Below, one piece after another: positions 1-4,664 of a stretch of 5,562 nucleotides of DNA. This DNA is from Gammaproteobacteria bacterium (GTDB lineage Bacteria; Pseudomonadota; Gammaproteobacteria; DSM-26407), in the NCBI GenBank assembly GCA_028694565.1, contig JAQVKR010000203.1:1-5562 (forward strand). The letters run 5' to 3'. The stretch's first letter is position 1. Every line of letters begins with the position of its first letter. The position numbers and the translations under genes are program-made. The notes under the pieces were generated by a model. The model did not search any database. It saw only the letters and a list, made by a program, of their open reading frames with translations, and was not told the DNA's origin.

Positions 1-1214
1 TGGATCTCTTCCGGCGCATGCGGGCCGGCGAGTTCCCGGACGGCAGCCGCACCCTGCGGGCGAAGATCGACATGGCCTCGCCCAACCTGAACCTGCGCGA
101 CCCGGTGCTCTACCGGATCCGCCACGGAGTGATCCACCACCAGACCGGCGCCGAGTGGTGCATCTACCCGATGTACGACTACACCCATCCGCTGTCCGAC
201 GCCATCGAGGGCATCACCCACTCCATCTGCACCCTGGAGTTCGAGGATCACCGCCCCCTCTACGACTGGGCGGTGGAGCACGTCAGTGCCCCGGCGCGCC
301 CGCGCCAGTACGAGTTCGCCCGCCTCAACCTCCAGTATGCGGTGATGAGCAAGCGCAAGCTCACCCGCCTGGTGCAGGAGGGCTTCGTCAGCGGCTGGGA
401 TGACCCGCGCATGCCCACCATCGCCGGCCTGCGCCGGCGCGGCTACACGCCGGCGGCGGTGCGTGATTTCTGCGAGCGGATCGGCGTCACCAAGTCCGAC
501 AGCACCACCGAGATGGGCGTGCTTGAAAACAGCGTGCGCGAGGACCTCGACCGCAGCGCTCCCCGGCGCATGGCCGTGCTGCGCCCGCTCAAGGTGGTGC
601 TCACCAACTACCTGGCCCTGGCCGAGGAGTGGCTGGAGGCCGCCAACCACCCCAAGGATCCCTCCTTCGGCAGCCGCAGGATTCCCTTCTCCGCCGAGAT
701 CTGGATCGACCGTGACGACTTCCGCGAGGAGGCGCCCCGGAGCTACAAGCGCCTGGTGAGTGGGGAGGCGGTGCGTCTGCGCAACGCCTACGTCATCCGC
801 TGCGACGAGGTGGTGAGGGAGCACAACGGCGAGATCTCCGAGCTGCGCTGCACCTGCTTCCCCGAGAGCCTGGAGGGCAATCCCGAGGGCATCAAGCCCC
901 GCGGCGTCATCCACTGGGTCTCCGCCCGGCACGCCGTCGACGCCGAGGTGCGCCTCTACGACCGGCTTTTCAGCCAGCCCTTCCCCGGCAAGGGGGCGGA
1001 GGACTTCATCGAGCACCTCAACCCCGTCTCGCTCCAGGTTCTGGCCGGGTGCAAGCTCGAGCCCGTGCTCGCCGGCGCCGGCGCCGGCGATCGGTTCCAG
1101 TTCGAGCGCGAAGGCTACTTCTGCGTCGACAGCCGGGACAGCAGCGAGGGCGGGCTGGTCTTCAACCGGACCGTGACGCTGCGGGACTCCTGGGCGAAGC
1201 AGGAAGGGCGCTAG
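1..1214 (+). CDS. glnS: Glutaminyl-tRNA synthetase, C-terminal ~400 residues (5' end outside window)
   Basis: Charges tRNA-Gln with glutamine in the cytoplasm (class I aminoacyl-tRNA synthetase). The reading frame is open from base 3 (D-L-F-R-R-M-R-A-G) and closes at TAG 1212-1214. Family-typical blocks are visible: [55 protein letters not shown], the class I signature VMSKRKL (bases 342-362, the KMSKS equivalent), [10 protein letters not shown] and LRRRGYTP. The part after about base 580 corresponds to the two beta-barrel anticodon-binding domains. Aligned by memory to the 554-residue E. coli enzyme, roughly 150 N-terminal residues, including the HIGH motif, lie outside the window. The visible part has no frameshift or missing motif. 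The ATG at 18 is internal. GlnRS rather than GluRS is chosen from the near-identity of these blocks to E. coli GlnRS. Confidence 0.97.
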   Translation, partial: DLFRRMRAGEFPDGSRTLRAKIDMASPNLNLRDPVLYRIRHGVIHHQTGAEWCIYPMYDYTHPLSDAIEGITHSICTLEFEDHRPLYDWAVEHVSAPARPRQYEFARLNLQYAVMSKRKLTRLVQEGFVSGWDDPRMPTIAGLRRRGYTPAAVRDFCERIGVTKSDSTTEMGVLENSVREDLDRSAPRRMAVLRPLKVVLTNYLALAEEWLEAANHPKDPSFGSRRIPFSAEIWIDRDDFREEAPRSYKRLVSGEAVRLRNAYVIRCDEVVREHNGEISELRCTCFPESLEGNPEGIKPRGVIHWVSARHAVDAEVRLYDRLFSQPFPGKGAEDFIEHLNPVSLQVLAGCKLEPVLAGAGAGDRFQFEREGYFCVDSRDSSEGGLVFNRTVTLRDSWAKQEGR

Positions 1215-1223
1215 GAGCCGGCG

Positions 1224-1304
1224 ATCCGGCGCCGGATGCGCTCTTGCCCGCCGCGGCCGCGCACCGGGATTTGCCGCGGCCGGGCCGGCGACCGGCGCCG
1301 GAAT
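1224..1304. repeat. Nested inverted repeats downstream of glnS
   Basis: Ten bases after the glnS stop lies the perfect 14-bp palindrome ATCCGGCGCCGGAT (1224-1237). Its core CCGGCGCCGG recurs at 1292-1301. Between them GCCCGCCGCGGC (1246-1257) can pair with GCCGCGGCCGGGC (1273-1285) with one bulged base. The transcript could therefore fold into a long GC stem. No T-run follows, so it is not a canonical intrinsic terminator. An mRNA 3'-end stabiliser or a weak terminator for glnS is possible (inference). Confidence 0.55.
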
Positions 1305-1329
1305 CATTGCAAACCATTGTCACCGGTGT

Positions 1330-1358
1330 TTGCCGCCGCAGCCCCCCTCTGCCATACA
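1330..1358 (+). promoter_or_regulatory. Weak candidate promoter upstream of the first GNAT gene
   Basis: TTGCCG (1330-1335) and CATACA (1353-1358) are separated by 17 bp, in one of the few less GC-rich patches between glnS and the acetyltransferase gene. Each hexamer matches the sigma-70 consensus only partly, so this is tentative. It would give a leader of about 105 bases containing the hairpin at 1371-1387. Confidence 0.22.
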
Positions 1359-1370
1359 TGGAGAGTGCCG

Positions 1371-1424
1371 GCCGCCGTGTCGGCGGCGGATGACCGGATG
1401 AGCCGCTCCCCGGGATGTCATCCC
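1371..1424 (+). repeat. Two leader inverted repeats before the GNAT gene
   Basis: GCCGCCG (1371-1377) and CGGCGGC (1381-1387) form a perfect 7-bp stem with a TGT loop. GGGATG (1412-1417) and CATCCC (1419-1424) flank a single T. Both lie in the untranslated stretch before the start codon at 1471. No known riboswitch is recognised. In DNA this GC-rich, some such hairpins arise by chance. Confidence 0.35.
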
Positions 1425-1470
1425 CGAGCCGCGGGGCGGGGGGGCGAGGATTCCAGGCGGGTGGACGACC

Positions 1471-2049
1471 ATGCATATCCGGAAGGCGACCAGGGCGGAC
1501 TGCCGGGCTCTCGCGGAGCTGGCGCTGATGGCCGGCGAGGGCATTCCGGCCTTTTTCTGGGCACAGGCGCAGCGGCCGGGCCAGGACATCATCGACGTGG
1601 GGAGCGAGACGGTGGCCTCGGAGGAGGCCAATTTCTCCTATCTCAATGCCCATGTGGCGGAGCTCGACGGGACGATCGCCGGGATGATGCTGGCCTATCG
1701 GCTGCCGGCAGGGGAGGCTGCCGAGGCGCTCGACGAGCTGCCGGAGTTCATCCGCCCGCTGGTGGAACTGGAGCAGTGCATGCCGGACAGCTTCTACATC
1801 AATATGATTGCGGCCTATCCCGGCTACCGGGGCCGGGGGGTCGGCACGGGGCTGCTGGGCGGTGTCGATCGGCTGGCCCGGGCGGCCGGCTGCTCCCTGG
1901 CGAGCATCGAGGTGTTCGAGCAGAACCAGGGTGCCCTCCGCCTCTACGAGCGCCTCGGCTACCGGGTCGTAGAACGGCGCGCCGTCGTTCCCCACCCGTG
2001 CCACCCCTATGCGGGCGATATCGTCCTGCTGACCCGGGCCGTGGTCTGA
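1471..2049 (+). CDS. GNAT-family N-acetyltransferase (RimI-like fold), 192 aa
   Basis: Predicted to transfer an acetyl group from acetyl-CoA to an amine; the substrate cannot be told from the sequence. The N-terminus MHIRKATRADC is the usual first GNAT strand and helix. Residues 109-116 (YINMIAAY) form the central strand, followed by the acetyl-CoA pyrophosphate loop PGYRGRGVGTG (117-127, matching the Q/R-x-x-G-x-G/A signature). Residues 148-164 (VFEQNQGALRLYERLGY) form motif B with the tyrosine commonly used as general acid. The stretch at about 78-106 is longer than in minimal GNATs and could shape the substrate site. ATG 1471 is preferred because the GNAT fold begins at once. The upstream GGCGGGTGGA is a moderate ribosome-binding site. 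It stands about 255 bp after glnS, so it is probably transcribed separately. Family call is firm, function open. Confidence 0.9.
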   Translation: MHIRKATRADCRALAELALMAGEGIPAFFWAQAQRPGQDIIDVGSETVASEEANFSYLNAHVAELDGTIAGMMLAYRLPAGEAAEALDELPEFIRPLVELEQCMPDSFYINMIAAYPGYRGRGVGTGLLGGVDRLARAAGCSLASIEVFEQNQGALRLYERLGYRVVERRAVVPHPCHPYAGDIVLLTRAVV

Positions 2050-2123
2050 CGCCGATGCCGGTCGCCAGCCCTTCGGCCCGCCCGCGGATGAACGTTCCAC
2101 GGGATGCCGTGCGCCCATCGCCG

Positions 2124-2168
2124 CCGGGCCCCTCGGGCCGGATGAGCGGGAGCGGCCGGTCCGGCCGC
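2124..2168. repeat. Paired GC hairpins after the first GNAT gene
   Basis: Two inverted repeats lie in the gap between 2049 and 2200. CCGG-g-CCC (2124-2131) pairs with GGGCCGG (2135-2141). GCGGCCGG (2152-2159) mirrors CCGGCCGC (2161-2168) around a single T. Neither is followed by a T-run. They may end or slow transcription leaving the acetyltransferase gene (inference). Confidence 0.35.
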
Positions 2169-2199
2169 GGCCCGGTGTTCGATAGCGCGGGGACACGCG

Positions 2200-2532
2200 A
2201 TGCCGAGATTCACTGAATCCCTCGACGCGTGGGGGACGGAAGCCTTCGCGCAGACGCTGTGCCGGGAAATTGCGTGCCTCGGCCCCGCCGGACTGCCGCT
2301 TGCGGAGCTCAGCCCCCGTGGCGGCTATGCTGATTTCGGCGCCGTCACGGCGACGCTCCTGGGGGCGGCGGAGGAGGGGGACTCCATCCGGGTCAGCGTC
2401 GGCCTGTTCTACACCGAGACCGTGGGGAACTGCGGTTGCGGGGACGAGCCGATGGTGGAGAACGGCTACTGCGAGTTGCGGCTCCGCATTCGCAAGGCGA
2501 CCGCCGAGGCGGAGTTCGAGGCCATGCCATGA
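2200..2532 (+). CDS. Conserved small protein with NCGCGDEP motif, 110 aa, function unknown
   Basis: A 110-residue acidic soluble protein with no signal peptide or membrane segment. Residues 1-60 look helical, with a GGYADFGAVTATLL segment. Residues 61-74 (DSIRVSVGLFYTET) look like a beta strand leading into NCGCGDEP (77-84), with cysteines at 78 and 80 and a third at 91 in NGYCELRLRI. The C-terminus is KATAEAEFEAMP. I recall similar proteobacterial proteins of this length with a C-x-C-G-D-D/E-P motif and a following YCEL-R segment. Some have been labelled glucosamine-fructose-6-phosphate aminotransferase, which a protein this short without that enzyme's domains cannot support. The clustered cysteines could bind metal (inference). 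The start at 2200 has only a weak GGGGAC upstream. Coding bias matches the chromosome. Confidence 0.78.
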   Translation: MPRFTESLDAWGTEAFAQTLCREIACLGPAGLPLAELSPRGGYADFGAVTATLLGAAEEGDSIRVSVGLFYTETVGNCGCGDEPMVENGYCELRLRIRKATAEAEFEAMP

Positions 2533-2753
2533 GGCGGCGGCCGCCGCCGGCCCCGCCGAGGTTCGCCCTCTACCGCGCCCACGGCCTGGCGGCGGGCGCC
2601 GCGGATGGATTCACCCGCAATCCCCTGGGCACCGGGCGCACCCCGGCCGGCTGGCGCCGGAGGACGCCGTCCGGCCGCTGGTGCTCGTGGAGCCTTTCTG
2701 CGGACGCCGCACGGGCTTCCGGAAGGGAATGGGCGTCTGCGACAGGCCGATGA
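2529..2753 (+). CDS. Doubtful small ORF, ribosome-modulation-factor-like pattern, 74 aa
   Basis: The start ATG overlaps the stop of the previous gene as ATGA (2529-2532), a common arrangement for translational coupling. After a proline/arginine-rich start, residues around 12-44 read FALYRAHGLAAGAADG, then TRNPLGTG and PAGWRR. This resembles the A-x-x-x-G-x-x-A-G-x-x-G...NP...G...GW spacing of small Rmf-like proteins, but the match is short and made by eye. Third codon positions are strongly G/C up to about base 2650 and less so after, so the C-terminal 25-30 residues may be out of frame, for example a frameshifted or decayed gene. The rest of the 2533-2868 gap holds nothing else convincing. 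A TTACACT at 2827-2833 could be a -10 for the next gene but lacks a matching -35. Confidence 0.3.
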   Translation: MRRRPPPAPPRFALYRAHGLAAGAADGFTRNPLGTGRTPAGWRRRTPSGRWCSWSLSADAARASGREWASATGR

Positions 2754-2868
2754 TCCTGCGGGCGGTGACCATGTCGTCGGGCTGGGAGGCGAAGTCGCCG
2801 GCGGGCGGGAATCCGTCTGCAAGCGGTTACACTGGCGCGGAGTCTGTTTTCACCGGGAGGGGATACTG

Positions 2869-3285
2869 ATGGGCGGCGGGGAAATCGTCTATCGCGAGTC
2901 GGCGGAGCCGGACGCGGCGGCGCTGGTGGCGCTCTACCGCGCCGTCGGCTGGTCGGCGGCGGAGAAGCCCGAGCGGCTGCGGCTGGGGCTGCTCAACTCC
3001 GACGCCCTGGTGACCGCCTGGGACGGGAAGCGGCTGGTGGGGCTGGGCAATGCCCTGTCCGACGGCCATCTGGTGGTCTACTATCCCCATCTGCTGGTGC
3101 ATCCCGACTACCAGGGGCGGGGCATCGGCCGGCGCCTGGTGGAGCGGCTCATGGCCCGCTACCGCGGCTTCCATCAGCAGATGCTGGTGGCCGACGGCGA
3201 CGCGGTGGAGTTCTACCGCCGCTGCGGCTTCGAGCGTGCCGGCAGCACCACGCCCCTGTGGATCTACGCCGGCACGGACCACTGA
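2869..3285 (+). CDS. GNAT-family N-acetyltransferase, 138 aa
   Basis: A compact single-domain acetyltransferase, unrelated in detail to the one at 1471. Visible elements in order are IVYRESAEPDAAALVALYRAVGW (strand 1 and helix 1), ALVTAWDGKRLVGLGNALSDG (strands 2-3), YYPHLLVHPDYQGRGIGRRL (residues 71-90: central strand plus acetyl-CoA loop Q82-G-R-G-I-G87), FHQQMLVADGDAVEFYRRCGF (101-121: strand 5 and motif B) and the tail PLWIYAG. The sequence is typical of widespread bacterial GNATs of about 140 residues with an LLVHP-x-YQGRGIGR core; the substrate is unknown. ATG 2869 is chosen because GGGAGGGG (2855-2862) lies six bases upstream and the fold starts there. The frame is open further upstream, but those codons encode no GNAT-like sequence. 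It is probably the last gene before the tRNA operon. Confidence 0.93.
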   Translation: MGGGEIVYRESAEPDAAALVALYRAVGWSAAEKPERLRLGLLNSDALVTAWDGKRLVGLGNALSDGHLVVYYPHLLVHPDYQGRGIGRRLVERLMARYRGFHQQMLVADGDAVEFYRRCGFERAGSTTPLWIYAGTDH

Positions 3286-3331
3286 TCCGGCGCCTGCGAC
3301 GAAGTCCGGGGAGGGGGCGCGGTGCCTTCCG

Positions 3332-3366
3332 CGCGGGGCCGTGATTCCGCGCCGCGCGGCCCCGCG
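3332..3366 (+). terminator. GC hairpin after the second GNAT gene (weak terminator candidate)
   Basis: CGCGGGGCCG (3332-3341) and CGGCCCCGCG (3357-3366) form a perfect 10-bp stem with a 15-base loop, about 46 bases after the stop codon. No T-run follows, so factor-independent termination is uncertain. It also insulates the tRNA promoter at 3430 from upstream transcription if it works. Confidence 0.35.
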
Positions 3367-3429
3367 GCGCCACGGAGACCCGGTCGCGGCGGGCCGCCGG
3401 AAACGGTCGTAGGACGGTCATGCGGAGGG

Positions 3430-3465
3430 TTGACAGCCCTGAAAAGCTGGACCATAATGCGCGCC
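3430..3465 (+). promoter_or_regulatory. Strong sigma-70 promoter of the tRNA operon
   Basis: A perfect -35 TTGACA (3430-3435), a 17-bp spacer and -10 CATAAT (3453-3458) are followed by the GC-only discriminator GCGCGCC (3459-3465). The first tRNA begins about 10 bases later. GC-rich discriminators are a known feature of stable-RNA promoters under stringent (ppGpp) control, so growth-rate control is likely by analogy. Confidence 0.9.
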
Positions 3466-3475
3466 TCAACGCTAC

Positions 3476-3551
<76 letters not shown>

Positions 3552-3559
3552 AGTTTCAG

Positions 3560-3580
3560 GGGGCCGGCCTAGCCGGCCCC
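3560..3580 (+). repeat. Spacer hairpin between the two tRNAs
   Basis: GGGGCCGGC (3560-3568), loop CTA, GCCGGCCCC (3572-3580): a perfect 9-bp stem starting nine bases after tRNA-Ala. The bases after it (TGTCGTGTT) are not a T-run. It is more likely a processing or spacer structure in the tRNA precursor, or a partial terminator, than a full stop, because tRNA-Glu follows 22 bases later with no promoter of its own visible. Confidence 0.55.
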
Positions 3581-3602
3581 TGTCGTGTTGAAGCGGCACC
3601 AC

Positions 3603-3678
3603 GTCCCCTTCGTCTAGAGGCCTAGGACACCGCCCTTTCACGGCGGCGACAGGGGTTCGACTCCCCTAGGGGACGCCA
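3603..3678 (+). tRNA. tRNA-Glu, anticodon UUC (integration target)
   Basis: A complete 76-base cloverleaf with encoded CCA, nearly identical to E. coli tRNA-Glu. Acceptor GTCCCCT pairs with AGGGGAC. The anticodon stem CCGCC/GGCGG encloses CTTTCAC with anticodon TTC at 3637-3639. The T arm is CAGGG-GTTCGAC-TCCCCT in the usual E. coli arrangement. Its last 38 bases recur at 4665-4702, so the functional 3' half now next to the gene was probably supplied by an integrating element. The intact structure argues that the gene still works. Confidence 0.98.
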
Positions 3679-3679
3679 T
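3641..3679 (+). repeat. attL-like direct repeat (3' half of tRNA-Glu)
   Basis: 39 bp identical to 4665-4703, starting with the last base of the anticodon loop and running through the T arm, acceptor and CCA plus one T. Identity stops sharply at both ends (A versus G before, C versus T after). This is the expected tRNA-proximal attachment repeat of an element inserted by a site-specific recombinase. Confidence 0.9.
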
Positions 3680-3721
3680 CAAAAATCAATAGGTTATCAA
3701 TCTTATCGCTGATAATCGAAG

Positions 3722-3739
3722 AGATTTCAGTAAGATTTC
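3722..3739 (+). repeat. Tandem AGATTTC repeat near the element's left end
   Basis: AGATTTC occurs at 3722-3728 and 3733-3739, 11 bp apart, about one helical turn, 43 bp inside the element. Short same-face direct repeats beside an attachment core are what tyrosine integrases use as arm-type sites, but two 7-mers are thin evidence. Confidence 0.3.
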
Positions 3740-3741
3740 GG

Positions 3742-3771
3742 AAAAACCCAGCTACTGTGCCGGGTTTTTTT
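3742..3771 (+). terminator. Intrinsic terminator of the tRNA operon, carried by the element
   Basis: AAAAACCC (3742-3749) pairs with GGGTTTTT (3762-3769). The stem continues inward as GC/GC past one A-C mismatch around a TACTGT loop, and ends in a run of seven Ts. The A-run on the 5' side would also let it act on the minus strand. It lies 63 bases after tRNA-Glu and is the only convincing intrinsic terminator downstream of the tRNA pair. Confidence 0.82.
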
Positions 3772-3859
3772 ATGCCTACTGCCTAGACTCAGGCTTTCGG
3801 TTGTTGCATATCGTAGCGATGAAGCATCAGACGGGTTCGAGCCTCATCGTCAAAAAAAG

Positions 3860-3890
3860 TTGAACAATACAATTTGTATTTGTCTATACT
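3860..3890 (+). promoter_or_regulatory. hicBA-like promoter with a 15-bp palindromic operator
   Basis: TTGAAC (3860-3865) and TATACT (3885-3890) are 19 bp apart, a longer than ideal spacer. Inside the spacer sits a perfect inverted repeat, AATACAA-T-TTGTATT (3866-3880). A protein bound there would block RNA polymerase. Toxin-antitoxin operons are normally repressed by their antitoxin or complex at such sites, so HicB or the HicAB complex is the obvious candidate (inference). Transcription should start near A3898. Confidence 0.68.
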
Positions 3891-3897
3891 TCTGCCC

Positions 3898-3963
3898 ATG
3901 AGAAATAGCTCGGAATTCCGGGCTTTTTCCACGTCTAAATCGTGGAAACACAATATGTTGTGA
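3898..3963 (+). CDS. Possible 21-residue leader ORF in the hicBA-like leader
   Basis: An ATG sits 8 bases past the -10, at or next to the predicted transcription start, so translation would be leaderless; no ribosome-binding site is possible. The ORF has 21 codons and ends with TGA at 3961-3963, 53 bases before the antitoxin gene. It spans the hairpins at 3907-3928 and 3926-3948, an arrangement that recalls leader-peptide attenuation. The peptide is rich in serine (five) and basic residues and has no run of a single amino acid that would suggest a starvation sensor. It may be a chance ORF. Confidence 0.2.
   Translation: MRNSSEFRAFSTSKSWKHNML
3907..3928 (+). terminator. Leader hairpin plus T-run, candidate attenuator
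   Basis: AGCTCGG (3907-3913), loop AATT, CCGGGCT (3918-3924) form a 7-bp RNA stem with one G-U pair, followed directly by TTTTT. It lies just downstream of the predicted start site and before the antitoxin gene, so it could terminate much of the transcription early. Confidence 0.5.
3926..3948 (+). repeat. Second leader hairpin sharing the T-run
   Basis: TTTCCACG (3926-3933), a 7-base loop and CGTGGAAA (3941-3948) form a perfect 8-bp stem. Its first three Ts belong to the T-run of the preceding hairpin. Pairing of that tract with the 3' arm would therefore compete with its release role. This overlap may be meaningful or chance. Confidence 0.45.
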
Positions 3964-4017
3964 TGTTTTGGTTTTCGGTACTAGATATTGTGCCGTAGTG
4001 CGGGAGAGGGGTCACAA
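3949..4017 (+). promoter_or_regulatory. Cluster of CACAA/TTGTG half-sites before hicB
   Basis: CACAA at 3949-3953 and 4013-4017, and its complement TTGTG at 3958-3962 and 3988-3992. CACAATAT (3949-3956) is the exact inverse of ATATTGTG (3985-3992). The last copy overlaps the antitoxin start codon. These could be regulator sites on DNA or an RNA fold masking the start. The ribosome-binding site AGGGG (4007-4011) lies five bases before ATG 4017. Confidence 0.35.
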
Positions 4018-4334
4018 TGAAAGCTAAGGACCTGGTCTTGCGTTGTTATCTAGAACGCGAAAACGACGGTTCGTGGTTTGCCATCTGTTTAGACCTGAAC
4101 CTATATTGCCGAGCTGATTCTAGCCAGGAAGCAAGGAACAAGCTTCACTCAATCATTCGGGATTACATCGTGGAAGCTGTTTCTGAAGACTCGGAGTACT
4201 TTAGCGACTTAATTCCACGCAGGGCGCCTGCATATTTTTGGCTCCGCTACTACATGATCGCTCTTGTGCATCGTTGTAGGAACGCGGCCAACGGTTTCCG
4301 ATTTTTTGAGCACCTGCCGCTTCGTCCTGCGTAG
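4017..4334 (+). CDS. hicB: HicB-like antitoxin, 105 aa
   Basis: Residues 6-55 fit the partial RNase H-like HicB fold: LVLRCYLERENDGSWFAICL (strand, D/G turn, W-F-A-I-C-L), DLNLYCRADSSQEARNKL and a helix to about residue 55. The usual HicB hallmark is E-x-D-G-x-W/Y-x-A-x-x-P-D-L...G-x-T-x-E-E-A. Here the proline-aspartate-leucine is L-D-L and the helix starts with SSQEAR. The remaining 50 residues hold RRAPAYFWLRYYMIALVHR (68-86) and end EHLPLRPA. I recall related bacterial proteins with an RRAP-x-x-x-W-L-x-Y-Y tail, but it is not an evident helix-turn-helix or ribbon-helix-helix domain. Its product should bind and silence the toxin encoded next. AGGGG five bases upstream supports ATG 4017. 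Codon use is AT-richer than in neighbouring genes, consistent with transfer. Confidence 0.75.
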   Translation: MKAKDLVLRCYLERENDGSWFAICLDLNLYCRADSSQEARNKLHSIIRDYIVEAVSEDSEYFSDLIPRRAPAYFWLRYYMIALVHRCRNAANGFRFFEHLPLRPA

Positions 4335-4627
4335 TGGTTGAACTGTTCCGGCGCTTCAAACCAATGCCCTGTGGCAAGGCTCGCAGGGCATTGCGTTTAT
4401 TGGGCTTCAACGAAGATAAAGGTAAAGGTACTTCCCACCAGCAGTGGAGAAAAGTCGTTAAAGGGCATTTGTTTAAAGTGACACTGGATTGCCACAAGGG
4501 TGAGGTGAAGGCCAAGGATGTCCGTAGCATGATCGCTCAGGCTGGCGTGACGGCCAAAGAATTCTATGAAGCATCCGAGAACGTTAAAGGCGAGCCAAAA
4601 AGTCACGCCGATTTGTCAGATTGCTAG
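4334..4627 (+). CDS. hicA: HicA-like toxin (mRNA interferase family), 97 aa
   Basis: HicA toxins are small double-stranded-RNA-binding-fold ribonucleases that cut mRNA. Here MPCGKARRALRLLGF (11-25) is helix 1. GKGTSHQQWRK (30-40) holds the G-x-[ST]-H signature with the presumed catalytic His35. HLFKVTLDCHKGEVKAKDVRSMIAQAGVTAKEF (45-77) gives the strand, H-x-G-E-V-K turn and final helix typical of the family. Residues 80-97 are an extra polar tail. The GTG start (4334-4336) overlaps the antitoxin TAG by one base (TAGTG) and has no clear ribosome-binding site, so translation is probably coupled to the antitoxin. An internal ATG at 4364 would still leave the whole fold, so the start is not certain. 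The order antitoxin-then-toxin is the reverse of E. coli hicAB but is seen in other hicBA loci. Confidence 0.8.
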   Translation: MVELFRRFKPMPCGKARRALRLLGFNEDKGKGTSHQQWRKVVKGHLFKVTLDCHKGEVKAKDVRSMIAQAGVTAKEFYEASENVKGEPKSHADLSDC

Positions 4628-4664
4628 TGATCAACATTAGGGCAGTCCGATGGCTGCCGGCGCG

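Noticed and set aside
1162..2196. Long minus-strand ORF of 344 codons
   Set aside because: It is antisense to the GNAT gene at 1471-2049, rich in P/R/G, with no family motif; long open antisense frames are normal at this GC content.
2846..2857. 12-bp repeat GTTTTCACCGGG, also at 4945-4956
   Set aside because: Two unrelated contexts, no extension on either side and no further copies; most likely chance.
2605..2868. 88-residue N-terminal extension of the second GNAT
   Set aside because: The frame is open, but the sequence is not GNAT-like and a good ribosome-binding site sits right before ATG 2869.
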